From: Gonatopus flavifemur
Taxonomy: Eukaryota > Arthropoda > Insecta > Hymenoptera > Dryinidae
Direction of reading: 5' to 3'
DNA length: 64,000 nucleotides
NCBI GenBank assembly: GCA_018340375.1
Contig: JAFFJZ010000050.1
Coordinates: 744,001-808,000, forward strand
The translations under genes and the position numbers were made by a program. The first letter of the stretch is position 1; each line of letters starts with the position of its first letter. Shown piece after piece: positions 48,419-59,719 of the stretch. Below the pieces are notes generated by a model. That model saw only the letters and a list, made by a program, of their open reading frames with translations. It was not told the DNA's origin and did not search any database.

Positions 48419-50079
48419 ATTGGTAGCGTTCAAGTCGGTTACCGTAGCCGCTTGGCTATCGTGGCTTGCTTACGTACTCACAAATTTGAATGAAAATTAT
48501 AGCCTTACTCAGAGCACGTCAACTCTTCAAAATGTCCACATCTCAGGATTCTTATAGTTTGTACTTGACCTCCATCAAGAAGGGAGATTATGATGATGAA
48601 TATAATAAAAGATTGTTGTTCATCATAACTATGTATTTTGTTGGTCCGTACAATACTATTGTTGTGATCTCGATTTCATAGCTGCAGGGAACAGTGATGC
48701 TTATGATCGAAATACGGATTCCAATGGTAACTATACATTCTGTTGGTCCATATAATACTGTTCTTGAAATTTTCATTCCGTCTTTGCAAGTAACAGAGAT
48801 TCTTATGATTGAAATACGGATTTTTATGGGAAGTATATTCTCCCTATAATAACATACAGTTCAACCGTATTTCAGTACTAAAGAAAAAGTTAATATCCCT
48901 AAACATACAGATATTAACAGTTTGTATCTAAAGTTCTACAATGCGATTTGCATAATCCATTCCTCTCTGTGCTGTAATGAAAAATGGAAAGCATTTTAGG
49001 GGAATGTTTTTGAAGAAGTTCAACTGCGAATTTCAACAAATCCTGTGACAAATCGATGAAAATATTTGTTTCCGTGGCATATAGGCCAATCAATTCGAAA
49101 TCTTCTGGAATTGAAAATAAACAGTACTTTCAAGGTACGTTTTGGAACAGTGCACTTGCAAATTTTGTACTCCCCTGTGCATCAACCAGGCGGTGAATTG
49201 AGAGTGGATGCGTTTTTCCAACCCTTAGACGGAGGATTGCCTAATCCCAGTCAGAAATATGAATCCAACAATTTGGATTTCACATCGGAATGATATCTGC
49301 ACTGAGAGAAAAAGTCACCCCTCATTCTGAACAAAATAGATATTTCTGAATGTAAAAATATAAACAATGAGATAGAAGATGAAATTCATTAGAATACATT
49401 GAATTCAATACTTGAAATTCTTCCCAATTTCTATAATCCAAAATCTGGAATAATGATTCGACACTGCATGTAATTCAAAATCCAATCACTGCGCTCCTTA
49501 TCACATCTGCAATGAGAGAATCAAAAAACAGTCATGAATATGGAAATTCGATTATACTCAAGATCGGATGTCCTTACTGAGAACTGTGATATATTTCTTC
49601 TACGCTGTCTGACGAGGAGAGGGATATTTCCACTTACTCTGTCAATTTAGCGATGGGGAAATGTCGTAATTTTCGTAATTTTCCTCTTCCTTGATGCAAA
49701 ATCATTATTGGAATTATCGTATGAAAATTACATCGATTCACAAAATGTATTGATCCATACCTAAAAAGCATTTATTACGACATTGTGTCTATGCACTGTA
49801 TTGTACCAAAGGATGGGATTTCCGAACCACCAACGTATTCATCGAAACAAAACATTGCGCGACATCAACTGTTCATGTTTTTCTTTTCTCTCATCTATTG
49901 CATATGTGAAACGGACCGAGGTGGACGTCTTTTCGATTACCTTCAGTTTTAAATCGGATTTTGAGTTATAAAATGATTGCAAAAGGTTTGAAGTGTTGAA
50001 TTCAATAGTATTCGGATAAATTCTGTGTTTGATCTTACTGTTCATAGTTTTGTATTTGAAAATATTTAGTTTGTTCAGG
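48419..50079. other. Repeat-rich spacer before the hAT gene
   Basis: Contains two ~118-base direct copies at about 48625-48845 (shared TGTTGGTCC and GAAATACGGAT), and a copy of the ~140-bp repeat at about 48960-49160. No gene recognised; frames 49066-49293 and 49783-49971 have no known motif. Confidence 0.5.
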
Positions 50080-51007
50080 ATGGAGGGCAGTGATTTTCTA
50101 CTTATTGAGAAAGAAAAAAGCAATCCACATTTTTGGCAAAATTGGTTGCTCAAAGACCCTGAGTGGAAAATGTGGGTTTGTGGAGATCCGAGTGATAGCT
50201 CGGAATTTTTTTGTGAGATATGCCAAAAGAGTGTTTGGTGTGATGGCCCTGCAAGAATCAGAGCCCATTCCAAGAGCCAACATCATTCGCAACAGAGCGA
50301 GTTGTTCCATTCCGACCGAGGTGATGTAGATTCTTTTCCTTCTTTCTCTAAAACTTTCGGAAACGTCAGATCCATAGTTTCGGATGTTCTATCTCTTGAT
50401 GGGATATCACCAGGAGGGCAATGTGTCAATTCCATTCCTCAGTCTTTTGGTGGAAGGTTCGTTGTAGATGGGGCCGATGCTGTTCCTCCATGCCGTAATG
50501 ACTTTGCAATGAATGATACCGTTGATCAATCGGGTGCCGTTTGTGAGGGTTATGAGAATTCAGATCTTCTCCAAGGATCTGATTCTCCTTCTGTTAGGGA
50601 TAATAATGATAATAGTCACGGATCAGATGTTTATTCTTTTGTTGATGGAATTTCAGTCGAAAATTCAGATAGATTTTTGCGAAAAGCTGACGATAGATTG
50701 GAAAATCCCGTTGCATCCTCTTCTTTGAATGATGATCGTTTGGAATGTTCCCAAGATCCTAATCCTCCTCAATTGGATGCTGCCTCGTTTTCTGCTTCTT
50801 CACGATGCCAGCAAACAATTGGATTAGAAAGTTCAAATCCGGATGATGAGCCTTCAGATCTTAAAACAGAAGTTCAAATAGCAGGAATTCGTTTCGTGAC
50901 AATTTTCGCAGAGAAAAGTAATCCTTATAGTCATGAAAAGGACCTCTCACTCCTTATGCAAGATATAGGGAAGGAACCGGAAGTGCTTCAAAAAATTACG
51001 ATGAGTC

Positions 51008-51127
51008 CCCGAGTGGAAAAATTTTCAAAATTATATTTAATTTTTATATAAATCAATATAATTCATATATAATTCAGATATAATTCGATATAAATTATAT
51101 CCAATTTTGAAAATTTTTCCACTCGGG
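51008..51127. mobile_element. 120-bp palindromic insertion in the hAT frame
   Basis: CCCGAGTGGAAAAATTTTCA and its complement form the ends; the middle is AT-rich. Removing 51008-51127 and one flanking TC joins ATGAGT to CGTACAAAATTA and restores the hAT reading frame. So the insertion is later than the gene. The flanking duplication is at most the dinucleotide TC. Confidence 0.8.
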
Positions 51128-52652
51128 TCGTACAAAATTAACAAATATTGTGAATAGGGTTATTTGCGTTCAAGAAACAAACCAATTATCGGATGTTTTA
51201 CGCCACAAAAAATTTGCAGTTCACGAAGACGAAACGTCAGATATAACGAACGATAAATGGATGACATTAATGGCTCGTTTTATTGAACCAAAGACGTTAG
51301 AAGTCAGATGTGAATTATTGCAAATGATTCATTTAGACGCTGCTGATTGCTCCGCTTCAAAATTGTTTGAAAGTTTCAGATATACATTGTGGAAAAATCA
51401 GATTCCGATTAGCAATATTGTTGCATTAGGTACTGACAACGCGTCTGTCATGATGGGGAATAAATCTTCTTTCGAAACAAAATTGATGGAAAAAAATCCA
51501 CAGGTTTTGATGTTGTGTTTGTCATTCTTCCGCTTTGGCAGCAAGTGCTGCTTGTGCCATGGTCCCACCAGAGTGCGAGCAACTGATTGCAGGTTTGGCT
51601 ACTCTCATCAATGGTAGTCCCAAGCGAACTGCGACATTCAAAGATTTTCAGGATAGTTTTCAATAAAGTAATTTACAGATCTTAAAATTCGCGAAAACTC
51701 GTTGGTTAACCCGTCATCAATGCATTGTGAGAATCTTAGAGAATTGGAATACTTTGGGAAAATTTTTATCCGAACAGGTGGTTTCTGATCGTTGTCAACT
51801 TGCTGAAAAATTATTGAATCTTTTGGAGGATCCTGCGGTGCAAGCGTACTTTCTATTTCTATCGTATACTCTGAATCAATTCAATAAATATAATGCATCC
51901 TTTCAGAGAGAACAAACAATGGTACATTTATTGCAACCACGCTCACTTGATTTGTCAGTGTTTTTCTTGAAAAAATTTCCAAAACCCGCGCTACTCAATC
52001 ACTTGGACTTGATCAAATGTGTGAATTTTCCTTAACCCGCGAACCAATCAGCTTTGGAAGATATCGACGTAGGCAGTGAATGCGGAGAATATTTGGAAGA
52101 TCTTGACCCTGAAAATATTCCAAAAGTAGATGGAGTACGCCAAAATTGTTTAAAATTTTACATCACCGCTTCTACAGAAATTTTGGAACGACTTCCTACA
52201 CATGATCCGTTTTTGTATTCTCTCATTGCATTGGAAACGGAAATTGCTTTATTCGAACCGGATCGAAAAAAAACTGCATCGATGATTATTTACGCTAGTC
52301 GGAAATTGGGTGGTTTCGATGGAAATTCTCTGAGGGAAGAATGGAATTCTATGTACTTTTTGGGTCTCAAATTGAGAGGTGATTCATCGAAGCTTGATTT
52401 TCATCAAACGTGGATTAGAATCAGGTCTCTTTGTAAAAGTGAAGGAGATATAGAATTTCCGGACCTCCGAACACTTTCTTCTGCAGTTAGGACTCTTCCT
52501 CATTCCATGGCCGCGGCAGAAAGAGCGTTATCCATGATTCCGGATATTAAAACTGGGAAGAGGAATATATTGAGTCCTGAATTATTAAATTACAGCTGTG
52601 TCATCAAATATTTATTGAAGAGTAGGAAAGGAAATGCTCGTACCATGCCCAT

Positions 52653-53242
52653 TAGACCGGAGCGAAAAACAAAAAAGTTTTCAAATGGAATCGTAATAGT
52701 GCGGAAAAGTTGCTACTCGTTAACACAAACACAGGGAAAAAAAAATTTTTGAAATCGGACAATATCTTCCGTTCGCGCATCGCGTTCAAAATTTTCGAAT
52801 TCGAACAAAAATTTAACAAATATGCACAAAATTGCAGAAGGGGTATATGCTGTCCAATTGAGCCCATTTTTTTTGTATTTAACATGGCTTCGAGGCATAG
52901 AATGAGGGAAAAATGCCACACAACCCTCCTCTACCTCTTTCCAACCCCTTCGAAGGGGTGATGATGGACAATTTCCGTTAAAAATAGCTTGTATTACAGG
53001 AGGTGCAAATGGTAACCCATCGACCTGATTTTTCGTACATTAGATGTTTTGAGGCGCGAAGAGGAAAAAATTATTCTCTACCTCCTCTCTGCATGTTCCC
53101 CCCAAGGGGGAGGAGGGCTCTGTCCCGACTACACGAGCTAGAATAGGAATTGCAGATATTTGGCAAAATTTCCTTGTAGAATCCGTTACGTCCGTAGATT
53201 ACGATTCCATTTGGAAACTTTTTTGTTTTCCGCTCCGGTCTA
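52653..53242. mobile_element. 590-bp foldback with 8-bp target duplication, in hAT C-terminus
   Basis: ATGCCCAT is duplicated at 52645-52652 and 53243-53250. Ends are TAGACCGGAGCG and CGCTCCGGTCTA, and the arms pair on through AAAAGTTTTCAAATGGAATCG-type sequence. The interior has two GGGG/CCCC hairpins near 52940 and 53100. The surrounding hAT frame continues on both sides. Confidence 0.88.
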
Positions 53243-53512
53243 ATGCCCATTGATGAAGGTCACTTGGCTTCGATGAATTATAAGTATTTGTACAGGGATT
53301 CAAAATCATCGGAAAAGCCAAGTGGGTTGAATCTGTACGCAGGGTGATGTAGTATCTTCCACTCAATTCGGATGAGTATTTTTACGATTTCATTTTCAAG
53401 CCCACATTTTCTACATTGAGGTTCCTTTGGTTGCATTCCACATTTCATCATCTTTGGATTATTTTTTCTATAAAAATTGATTGATTGATCCACGCACATA
53501 TTCTAAGAGGGT

Positions 53513-54050
53513 TTGGAGTCCCAAAATACTGTGGAGGTGACGAACCACGGGGTCCTAATCTTAGATTGCATCTCCCTCAGTTTTCGATCATCCATCTAGG
53601 AAATTTATGATAGGTTTCGAGCCCCATAATTTCATATCGACGAGTCAGTTTCATTGTAATACCGAGGACGTCAATATTGCACATGTAAACTTGATCATCG
53701 ATCACCCAGACAGTACAACGTGCCACTGGGACGTTGATAGGAGGTCTATAGAACGTAGGGAAGGAAGGTTTCTCGACTGTTGAGGAGTCTCCAAATACTG
53801 TGGAGGTGACGAACCACAGCGTATTAATCTTAGATTGTGCATCTCTCTCAGTTTTCGATTATTCATCAAAGACATTTTTAATAGGTTTCGGATTCCATAA
53901 TTTCATATCGACGAATCAGTTTCATTGCGATATCGAGGACGTCGATATTGCACATGTAAACTTGATCATCGAACACCCAGACAGCACAACGTGCCACTGG
54001 AGCGTTTATTGAATTTTCAAAGAACGTAGGGGAGGATTTCTGAACGTTCA
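53513..54050. repeat. Tandem duplication, two ~275-bp copies
   Basis: ACTGTGGAGGTGACGAACCAC occurs near 53527 and 53799. The shared order includes CTCAGTTTTCGAT, ATAATTTCATATCGACGA, GATATTGCACATGTAAACTT and AACGTGCCACTGG. Copies are similar but not identical. No gene. Confidence 0.85.
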
Positions 54051-54218
54051 GGGAACATCCCCGAGATGTATCTTGCTTCTTCTCCCAATTTGTGGATAAT
54101 CTCCGTTATACATCGCGAAACACAAACGGTGGGGTGCCACATCACACACACGCACATATCTATATATATATATGGGGCATTCTTTGTGAAATCGGCCACC
54201 CCCCCTGCACATCTCAAT

Positions 54219-55515
54219 TTCGAAGATAGAGATCTGGGAGACCAATCAAAATTTTCGTTGAAGTGTCTACTTTTCATTGCCGTATGGTGTTTTTTGAACG
54301 TGGCGGCCATTTCGCCATTATGGCGGCTGAAACGAAGGGGAAACGTGTTGAGAATAATCAAAACCAGTCCTCGGAATATGATACGTGGGTGTTGGATAGC
54401 ATGTAATTCGAGCCTCCCGGATTAATTGCATGCGGTCGGAATACTGGAATTGCAAATGGCGGATCCAATATGGCGGCCGGAAATTCAAAATTGCTTCGAA
54501 TTTTTCCAATCATGTGGAAAGGGGGTTCTTTGGGTCGCTGATGACAAATCCGAACTCAAATTCCCGGAATTACAAATGGCGGATCCAATATGGCGGTTGG
54601 GAAAATGATAAATCTCTTGAATTTGTGCAAACATTGTCATACTGAGGTTTCTGGGGTCGCGGAATAAGCATCCAAACCCAGATTTCTGGAATTGTCAATG
54701 GTGAATCCAATATGGCGGCAGGGAATTGAAATATTGCTTCGAATTTTCTGAAAGATTGGGGAAGGAGGTTTCTTGGGTCACCGATGACGAATCCAAACTC
54801 AGATTCCCGGAACTACAAATGGCGGATCCAATATGGCGGTCAAGAAAATTATGGATCTCTTGGATTTGTGCCATCATTGTCATACTGAGGTTTTTGGGGT
54901 CGCGGAACAAGAATCCGAACCCAGATTTACGGAATTGCAAATAGCGAATCCAATATGGCGGCCGAAAATTAAAATATCGCCTCGAATTCTCTGAAACATT
55001 GGGGAAGGGGGTTTTTCGGGTCGCTGATGACGAATCTGAACTCAGATTTCCGGAATTACAAATAGCGGATTCAACATGGCGCTCGGAAGAATTATAAATC
55101 GCTCGAATTCGTGGAAACATTGTCATACTGAGGTTTTTGGGGTCGTTGATCAGGAATCTGGACTTGGAATTCCTAAATAGCGAATGAGTAATCCAATACG
55201 GCGGTCGGAAGAATTATCAATGTCTCGAATTTGTGGAAACGATGTCATACTGAGATTTTCGGGGTCGCTGATAGATTTTCGAATCCGGATTTTCGGAATT
55301 ATGAATGGAAGATTCGGTATGACGGTCTGGATATGAGAAATCATCCGTCCTCTGACGTGAATCTTTGTCCCGAGGAAGTTCTGGTCGTTCATTATGAACC
55401 TGAGGTCAGATTCCGGAAACCAGAACGAACGCACCACGTTCAATGATCCGCAAGCACATTTGATATGATGGAAACGAATATTATATTAATTTCAGGAATC
55501 ATTTGGGGTCTGGTC
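54219..55515. repeat. Left arm of large inverted repeat with ~121-bp minisatellite
   Basis: Reverse complement of about 62935-64000. The outermost match visible is the TTCGAA at 54219-54224 pairing with the window's last bases, so the right arm continues beyond the window. At 54450-55430 the arm is an array of ~121-base monomers: ATGGCGGATCCAATATGGCGG cores or variants occur near 54456, 54575, 54697, 54818, 54940 and 55060. Confidence 0.88.
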
Positions 55516-55544
55516 GGACAAATTCACAAACTTCCAATAGACTC

Positions 55545-55549
55545 CCTCC
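55545..55549. other. Transib target-site duplication, left copy (CCTCC)
   Basis: CCTCC directly precedes the CACAGTG terminus and is repeated directly after the other terminus at 59720-59724. A GC-rich 5-bp duplication is characteristic of Transib insertion. Confidence 0.9.
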
Positions 55550-55588
55550 CACAGTGGTCGTTTTTCCCAATCTAGCTGGACAAAAGTC
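55550..55588 (+). promoter_or_regulatory. Transib left terminus, RSS-like (heptamer-23-nonamer)
   Basis: CACAGTG (55550-55556), a 23-base spacer (55557-55579), then ACAAAAGTC (55580-55588). The last matches the RSS nonamer ACAAAAACC at 7 of 9 positions. Expected to be the transposase recognition and cleavage site. Confidence 0.8.
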
Positions 55589-56615
55589 CTAAAATCAAAG
55601 TCTTCCAATGGATTAAATGAACATTCGTATGTCATTTAGGATAGTTGTGAACACGATAAAATCGATGATCAACAGTCAGAAGTTTGCTCATCATGTCCAA
55701 ATGTGCATGTTTCAATCACTCATTTTTGCGTTTGTTCGTTCTCGGTTTTTCAATGAAAAAAGTCTACATTGTGTTTTACCTAATACGCGTCGAAAAATGA
55801 TTCAAGTGGTATGCTATCATGAGTAGTGAAAATACATTGTCTTTAACATAATTTTCATGGTGGAAGTGGGGAAATTAGTTTGATTCTTTCCTCGTTCATC
55901 ATATAGTGAACCCATTTATACCTTTACTGAAATAACATAATTTCAACTTTAATGGACTATAACTTTCCCTATCCGGCCTTATCCGACAAACGGGAAAAAG
56001 GAGTCGAAAGTGTGAACAATTCTGAATCGTTTCGTTCGAATTCCAAGTGCGTCCAAGTGCGTCTCAGGATTTGGTGAATGTTTTTCCAAATTATCTCTGT
56101 CCTCGCTTGTCCTTTCGCCAATTCGTTTGATTTCATTAGCCACATTTTATTCTGTATGCAATACATTTTTTTTCTTAAATTGGAATTTCTTACAGACAAA
56201 TGATTTTCAATGATATTTGAGTGATAAAATTGATTAGGTATCACTTTCTTTTAGAATACTGACGTTTTGTCTCTTGGTTTGGCTCCGGTATCGCTCTGTC
56301 AATGTGTTTTCCCTTATAATTCCTATATGTTCGTTATTGTGGACCTCATATAATAAAAATGCATGAATTTCATAATGATTTGGAGTTTGTCAAGCATTCG
56401 GCCTGAAGTTAGCAACAACCGACGACTGGACGAGAGTACACTTTTGTTTTATTTGTTAGTGACGCGACTGTCCTATCTTAAGAAGTTGTAATTTCTGAAC
56501 TTTCGGTATAATCACTGTATTGTCAATCCTGGTACGTTGTAATTCGCAAGAAATAATCTGTTCATTGTTTTTTTCAATATTTCAGTATATATTCCCATTC
56601 CGTTCTATCAGAATA

Positions 56616-58649
56616 ATGTCTATCACCAAGAGAGAGCTGTTTGATGTGTGGTATTCCGAAAGAGAGGCGTCCAAGAAATTTGATGCAATGTTGCGATATG
56701 TGAAAGGAAAAACGTCAGTGTCGGGAAACTCAACCCATGTTTCTGAATGTGTACTGCAAATGATAAACAATTTTCTGAGCCATTTGCGGGACAAATGGAA
56801 AAAGTGCTATCGGTCGAAACAAAAATTCGAACAACGTTTTTCTGAATGGCTAGATTCAACGATCAAGTTGTTTCCTGAACCAAGTGGTCAACAGAGCTCT
56901 ATAGGAAGACCGTCCAAAGAATTCCAGAATTTGAGTGAGAAATCGAAAAAAAGAAGAATCCAAAACTTGCTGGATAATCATACTACAGAAGAATTCACGT
57001 TCGCAGCTTGCTCGAATTCGTATACTACTGGTAAAAGAGACGCATCTTCAGTTTTAAAAAATATTACAGAAAGCTCTCCCACCAGAGCAACAAAAATCAA
57101 ACGTGCATTTGATACCCCAAATGTGAAACCAGAAACTTATTCACCCGAAGAAGGTCTTGCTTTGTATATAGATGGTCGTTTCTCCAAAGATAGCTACATC
57201 CTGATGCAACAAGGAGCTAAAAATCGGAAAGCCAATATATATCCAAGTTATGAAAACATCTTGGTGGCAAAAAAAGAGTGTTATCCACCAAACAACAGTA
57301 TAAGTATCACAGAATTTTCAGCAGAAATTCGACTTCAAGCCATAGTGGATTATACGTCATCAAGATTATGCCTCGCCTTGAAAGATATTTTAGAAAGCGT
57401 ATGTGGAAATTCACAATCAGATCTTGTTTCATTGTATAAATGGGGAGCTGATGGAAGTGAGGGACAATCTATGTATAAAATTCGTATTCAAAATGAGGAA
57501 GACCGTGAAAGAACAGACGGGAATCTATATGTAGTTTGCATTGTGCCTCTTCGATTACAAACGAAAGATGGAAATACCATAATCTGGAATAATCGTCGGG
57601 CTTCGTCTACGAGATTTTGCCGACCAGTGAAACTCATTTTTGAAAAGAAAACCCCTGATTTAATTCGAGAAGAAATTCCGGGAATAGAAAGTCAGATCGA
57701 AGGGCTTTCTCCGACTATAGTTACCCTAGACAACATCACAGCAAAAATTGACCATCAGTTAATGCTAACTATGATCGATGGCAAAACCTCCAGCACGATC
57801 ACAGAGGCATCGGTTCAAACATGTAGTATTTGCAAAGTCACTCCTAAACTGATGAACAATCTCTCTTTCGTTTATGAGAGAGAGTGTGATGAGACTAGAT
57901 ACCATCTGGGCCTTTCATCTCTCCATGCATACATAAGATGCCTCGACTGTATGCTTCACATTGCATATCGCATTAATATAAAGAAGTACCGGATAACAGA
58001 AGAACAGGACAAGCAAATTTTAGAGGATAATAAAAAACGTATCACTAAGGCGATTCGGCAGGAAATGGGATTGTTAGTTGACGTTGTGAAACAAGGTTAC
58101 GGAACAACTAATGACGGAAATACCGCAGCTCGATTCTTTGAGAATTTTTCAACGGCTGCTCAAATAACAGGACTTGACGGAAATTTATTGAAGAGGTTCA
58201 ACGTAATATTGAAAACCATATCAAGTGGATTTGATATTGACGTTGAGAGATTTCCTCTGTACGCCAGAGAAACAGCGGATTCATACGTGAAGTTGTATTC
58301 GTGGTACCATATGCCTTCTAGTGTGCATAGGTTACTGATTCATGGTGGGGAGATAATAAGTTCTTGTGCATCGCCTATAGGTATGATGTCAGAAGAAGCT
58401 TTAGAGGCCAGGAACAAAGATATCAGAAGATACCGAGAATCCAACACGAGAAAAATGTCTCGGCATCAGAACATGGAAGATTTGTCACACACTTTGCTGT
58501 ATTCCTCTGACCCTCACATTTCTATCTTGTCTAATCGTGATAATAGGATATCTCAATTCAAAACCTGCAAACCGTTACCTGTGGAAGTGTTGAATTTACT
58601 GCGTGAACCTGATATTGGACAATCACATGCTTCTCCAACATCTGAATGA
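56616..58649 (+). CDS. Transib transposase (RAG1-core homologue), apparently intact
   Basis: An uninterrupted frame of 709 codons opens at 56520; the likely start is ATG 56616 (codon 33), giving 677 residues (MSITKRELFD). Cut-and-paste DDE transposase that should bind the CACAGTG termini. Using the 709-codon numbering, alignment by eye to RAG1 gives first Asp D311 in KWGADGSEGQ (RAG1 D600), second Asp D420 in LTMIDGKTSS (D708), and Glu E629 in SEEALEARNKDIRRYR (E962). Zinc ligands C435 and C438 (CSIC; RAG1 C727, C730) and H603, H608 (VHRLLIH; H937, H942) are present. LHIAYRINIKKY, NTAARFFEN and SDPHIS are Transib-typical. An AATAAA signal lies at 58736-58741. A 54-base intron (56532-56585) may precede the start codon. 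No defect was seen, so it may be active or recently active. Confidence 0.93.
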   Translation: MSITKRELFDVWYSEREASKKFDAMLRYVKGKTSVSGNSTHVSECVLQMINNFLSHLRDKWKKCYRSKQKFEQRFSEWLDSTIKLFPEPSGQQSSIGRPSKEFQNLSEKSKKRRIQNLLDNHTTEEFTFAACSNSYTTGKRDASSVLKNITESSPTRATKIKRAFDTPNVKPETYSPEEGLALYIDGRFSKDSYILMQQGAKNRKANIYPSYENILVAKKECYPPNNSISITEFSAEIRLQAIVDYTSSRLCLALKDILESVCGNSQSDLVSLYKWGADGSEGQSMYKIRIQNEEDRERTDGNLYVVCIVPLRLQTKDGNTIIWNNRRASSTRFCRPVKLIFEKKTPDLIREEIPGIESQIEGLSPTIVTLDNITAKIDHQLMLTMIDGKTSSTITEASVQTCSICKVTPKLMNNLSFVYERECDETRYHLGLSSLHAYIRCLDCMLHIAYRINIKKYRITEEQDKQILEDNKKRITKAIRQEMGLLVDVVKQGYGTTNDGNTAARFFENFSTAAQITGLDGNLLKRFNVILKTISSGFDIDVERFPLYARETADSYVKLYSWYHMPSSVHRLLIHGGEIISSCASPIGMMSEEALEARNKDIRRYRESNTRKMSRHQNMEDLSHTLLYSSDPHISILSNRDNRISQFKTCKPLPVEVLNLLREPDIGQSHASPTSE

Positions 58650-58735
58650 GGAATAAATGAGAGTTGATTTTTGAGGCATTTGGAAATTTCACCAGTTTTT
58701 TGTAAGTTGCTGCTTCACCTTCGAGATTGATGTTC

Positions 58736-58741
58736 AATAAA
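58736..58741 (+). terminator. Polyadenylation signal AATAAA of the Transib gene
   Basis: AATAAA lies about 87 bases after the TGA of the transposase. Position and sequence suit a 3' end signal. Confidence 0.5.
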
Positions 58742-58984
58742 TTACTCCTTATTCGGAAGTGAATTAAAGATTCCATTTCGCTTTCTTTCTGTTCATCATT
58801 TCTATTTATCGCTGTGAGGATTGATAATGAGTGAATATTTGTTCTTTTGAGAGTTTCCACGCAAAGTTGGAAGAAGAAACAAGTGTTTCAACGATGAAAA
58901 TTGGGATAATAACAGTGATTCGAACAATGAGGTATGTAGAACCCTAGTGTGGCGCTTCTGTTTCATTTAGATGGTGTGGTATCC

Positions 58985-59690
58985 TTGAGTTGCAAAATTC
59001 TGAGTCCAGATTGAATTTATGCGACCCCAAAACCCCCTGATAGTAAGTTTCAAGCGGATATCAACCGTTTTTGAATTTGTGTCCGCCATATTGAAACCGC
59101 CATGTTGAATTTCGGATTTCTGACTCCACATTTGGATCCTGCGACCCCAAGAACCTTGCCATTAGTGAGTTTCAAACGGATATCAACGATTTTCGGATTT
59201 TTGTCCACCATATTGAATCCGCCATTTCGAATTTCGGATTTCACACTCCAGATTCGAATTCTGCGACCCCATAAACTCCTTGAAAGTGAGTTTCAAGCGG
59301 ATATCAACCATTTCTTTCCATTTTTGTCCGCCATATTGAATCCGCCATTCTGAATTCCGGGATTCTGAGTCCAGATTTGGATTCCGTGACCCCAGAAACC
59401 CCCAAGTACTAAGTATCAAGCAGATATCAACCATTTTTCATTTTTTGTCCGCCATATTGAATCCGCCATTTTGAATTCCGGAATTCTGAGTCCAGATTTG
59501 GATTCTGTGACCCCAAAAACCCTCAGGTACTAAGTTTCAAGCAGATATCAATCATTTTTGAATTCTTGTCCGCCATATTGAATCCGCCATTCTGAATTAC
59601 GGAGTTCTGACTCCAGATTCGGATTCTGCGACCCCAAAAACCCCCTGATATCGAGTTTCGAGCGAATATGGTAGAGTTTCGAATTCTGTC
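58985..59690. repeat. ~122-bp minisatellite inside the Transib 3' region
   Basis: CCGCCATATTGAAWCCGCC or variants occur near 59086, 59208, 59330, 59452 and 59573, about 122 bases apart. Each is followed by TTCGGATTTCTGACTCCA-type and GACCCCAAAAACC-type blocks. The same monomer is found outside the element in several places. Confidence 0.88.
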
Positions 59691-59719
59691 CACCTAGATT
59701 GGGAAAAACGACCACTGTG
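59681..59719 (-). promoter_or_regulatory. Transib right terminus, RSS-like
   Basis: Read on the minus strand from 59719: CACAGTG, a 23-base spacer, then ACAGAATTC, which matches ACAAAAACC at 6 of 9 positions, weaker than the left end. CCTCC follows on the plus strand at 59720-59724. Confidence 0.75.

Larger units (their letters stand above)
50080..53346 (+). pseudogene. hAT superfamily transposase, broken by stops and insertions
   Basis: Likely start ATG 50080, directly after a TTGTTCAG acceptor-like site. The N-terminus has a BED-like zinc finger (CEICQKSVWC to HSKSQHH). A long acidic Ser/Asp-rich stretch follows. The core has HEDETSDITNDKWMTL, LIHLDAADCSASKLF-like and VALGTDNASVMMG motifs. 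The C-terminus has FPDLRTLSSAVRTLPHSMAA, AERALSMIPDIKT and NYSCVIKYLL, the hAT dimerisation region. Defects: a small insertion at 51008-51127, a frameshift near 51505, TAA near 51664, TAA near 52034, and a 590-bp insertion at 52653-53242. Beyond the last, the frame continues (DEGHLASMNYKYLYR) to TGA 53344-53346. It resembles ZBED5/SCAND3-type hAT proteins. Clearly inactive. Confidence 0.88.
55550..59719 (+). mobile_element. Complete Transib transposon, 4170 bp
   Basis: Both termini begin CACAGTG, the same heptamer as V(D)J recombination signals. The inverted termini match at 32 of 33 positions (CACAGTGGTCGTTTTTCCC and onward). The CCTCC duplication flanks both sides. The single gene is a plus-strand RAG1-like transposase at 56616-58649. 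About 900 bases before it look non-coding, and the last ~750 bases contain a ~122-bp minisatellite. No RAG2/kelch-like frame is present, as in ordinary Transibs and unlike ProtoRAG. The insertion lies between the left arm of a large inverted repeat and the 3' side of a minus-strand transposase gene. Confidence 0.93.

Noticed and set aside
54066..54425. 119-residue plus-strand frame at the edge of the inverted repeat
   Set aside because: Spans a TATA microsatellite and the repeat arm; its mirror appears at 63593-63961.
55590..56500. Possible RAG2-like or second gene in the Transib 5' region
   Set aside because: No kelch motif or long frame on either strand; the 91-residue minus frame has no known feature.
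56520..56615. Codons 1-32 of the Transib open frame as the true N-terminus
   Set aside because: Hydrophobic, unlike the family start, and a plausible 54-base intron ends at 56585; ATG 56616 is preferred.
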